Part shown: piece by piece, positions 63,936-64,000 of the stretch
How the letters are laid out: every line of letters starts with the position of its first letter
How positions within the stretch are numbered: position 1 is the first letter of the stretch
Assembly: GCA_030220185.1 (NCBI GenBank)
Contig: JASPKZ010007541.1
Coordinates: forward strand, 69,501 to 133,500
Origin: Diploptera punctata
Taxonomy: Eukaryota > Arthropoda > Insecta > Blattodea > Blaberidae
Length of the DNA: 64,000 bases
Direction: 5' to 3'
The notes under the pieces: generated by a model
Told to the model about the DNA's origin: nothing
The model's database searches: none
What the model saw: only the letters and a program-made list of their open reading frames with translations
Position numbers and translations under genes: made by a program

Positions 63936-64000
63936 ACTCCATAAACTAACAAAATGGGACCATGAATTCCACTTCCTGAGGATTATTCGCTTAGTTAAGC

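Overview
This is AT-rich animal DNA with no operons, no bacterial gene layout and no confident host exon. Almost everything recognisable is transposable-element (TE) debris: 3'-truncated non-LTR retrotransposons, tRNA-headed SINEs, cut-and-paste elements with recognisable ends, Penelope-like hairpins and long AT/CA/AAT microsatellites. The mix (RTE-like LINEs ending in trinucleotide repeats, MADF-carrying Harbinger elements, TTAA-bounded piggyBac elements, a Jockey-type ORF1) suggests an insect with a large genome. My guess is a cockroach or termite (Blattodea); that is inference from repeat style only.

Layout. 1-10.8 kb: RTE-like and CR1/L2-style LINE tails, SINEs and an N-terminal fragment of a dispersed orphan protein family (2780-3007). 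10.8-12 kb: tandem tRNA-like units, a CA/TA/TG tract, a foldback and a SINE. 12-26 kb: mostly inert AT-rich DNA with LINE/SINE inserts and a TTAA-bounded MITE (16450-16679). 25.8-28.1 kb: a TATC microsatellite, three 163-bp tandem units, a tRNA-Tyr-like element, a 340-bp hairpin, then a Penelope-like foldback with 415-bp arms, a 14-bp target duplication and hammerhead-like cores. 29-40 kb: further LINE and SINE fragments. 40.97-42.47 kb: a PIF/Harbinger element (TAA duplication, MADF and HARBI1-like remnants) inside an RTE tail. 43.51-44.83 kb: a decayed piggyBac element. 46-52 kb: a second pair of Penelope-like hairpins, SINEs, LINE tails and a hAT-like end. 53.59-54.95 kb: a second Harbinger element with CpG-rich ends, carrying MADF and a nested LINE tail. 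55-60 kb: SINEs, two TTAA MITEs and a broken Jockey-type ORF1 with three zinc knuckles. 60-64 kb: RTE tails, another foldback, and a tandemly duplicated C-terminal fragment of the same orphan family seen at 2.8 kb.

Nothing here forms a pathway. The interesting biology is in the elements: a recurring hairpin class with hammerhead-like cores, tRNA-like SINE heads whose anticodon arms differ by compensatory changes, and nested insertions whose target duplications give a relative order. Family names rest on motifs I can read, without database support. LINE-A, RTE-A, SINE-A and so on are labels local to this window.
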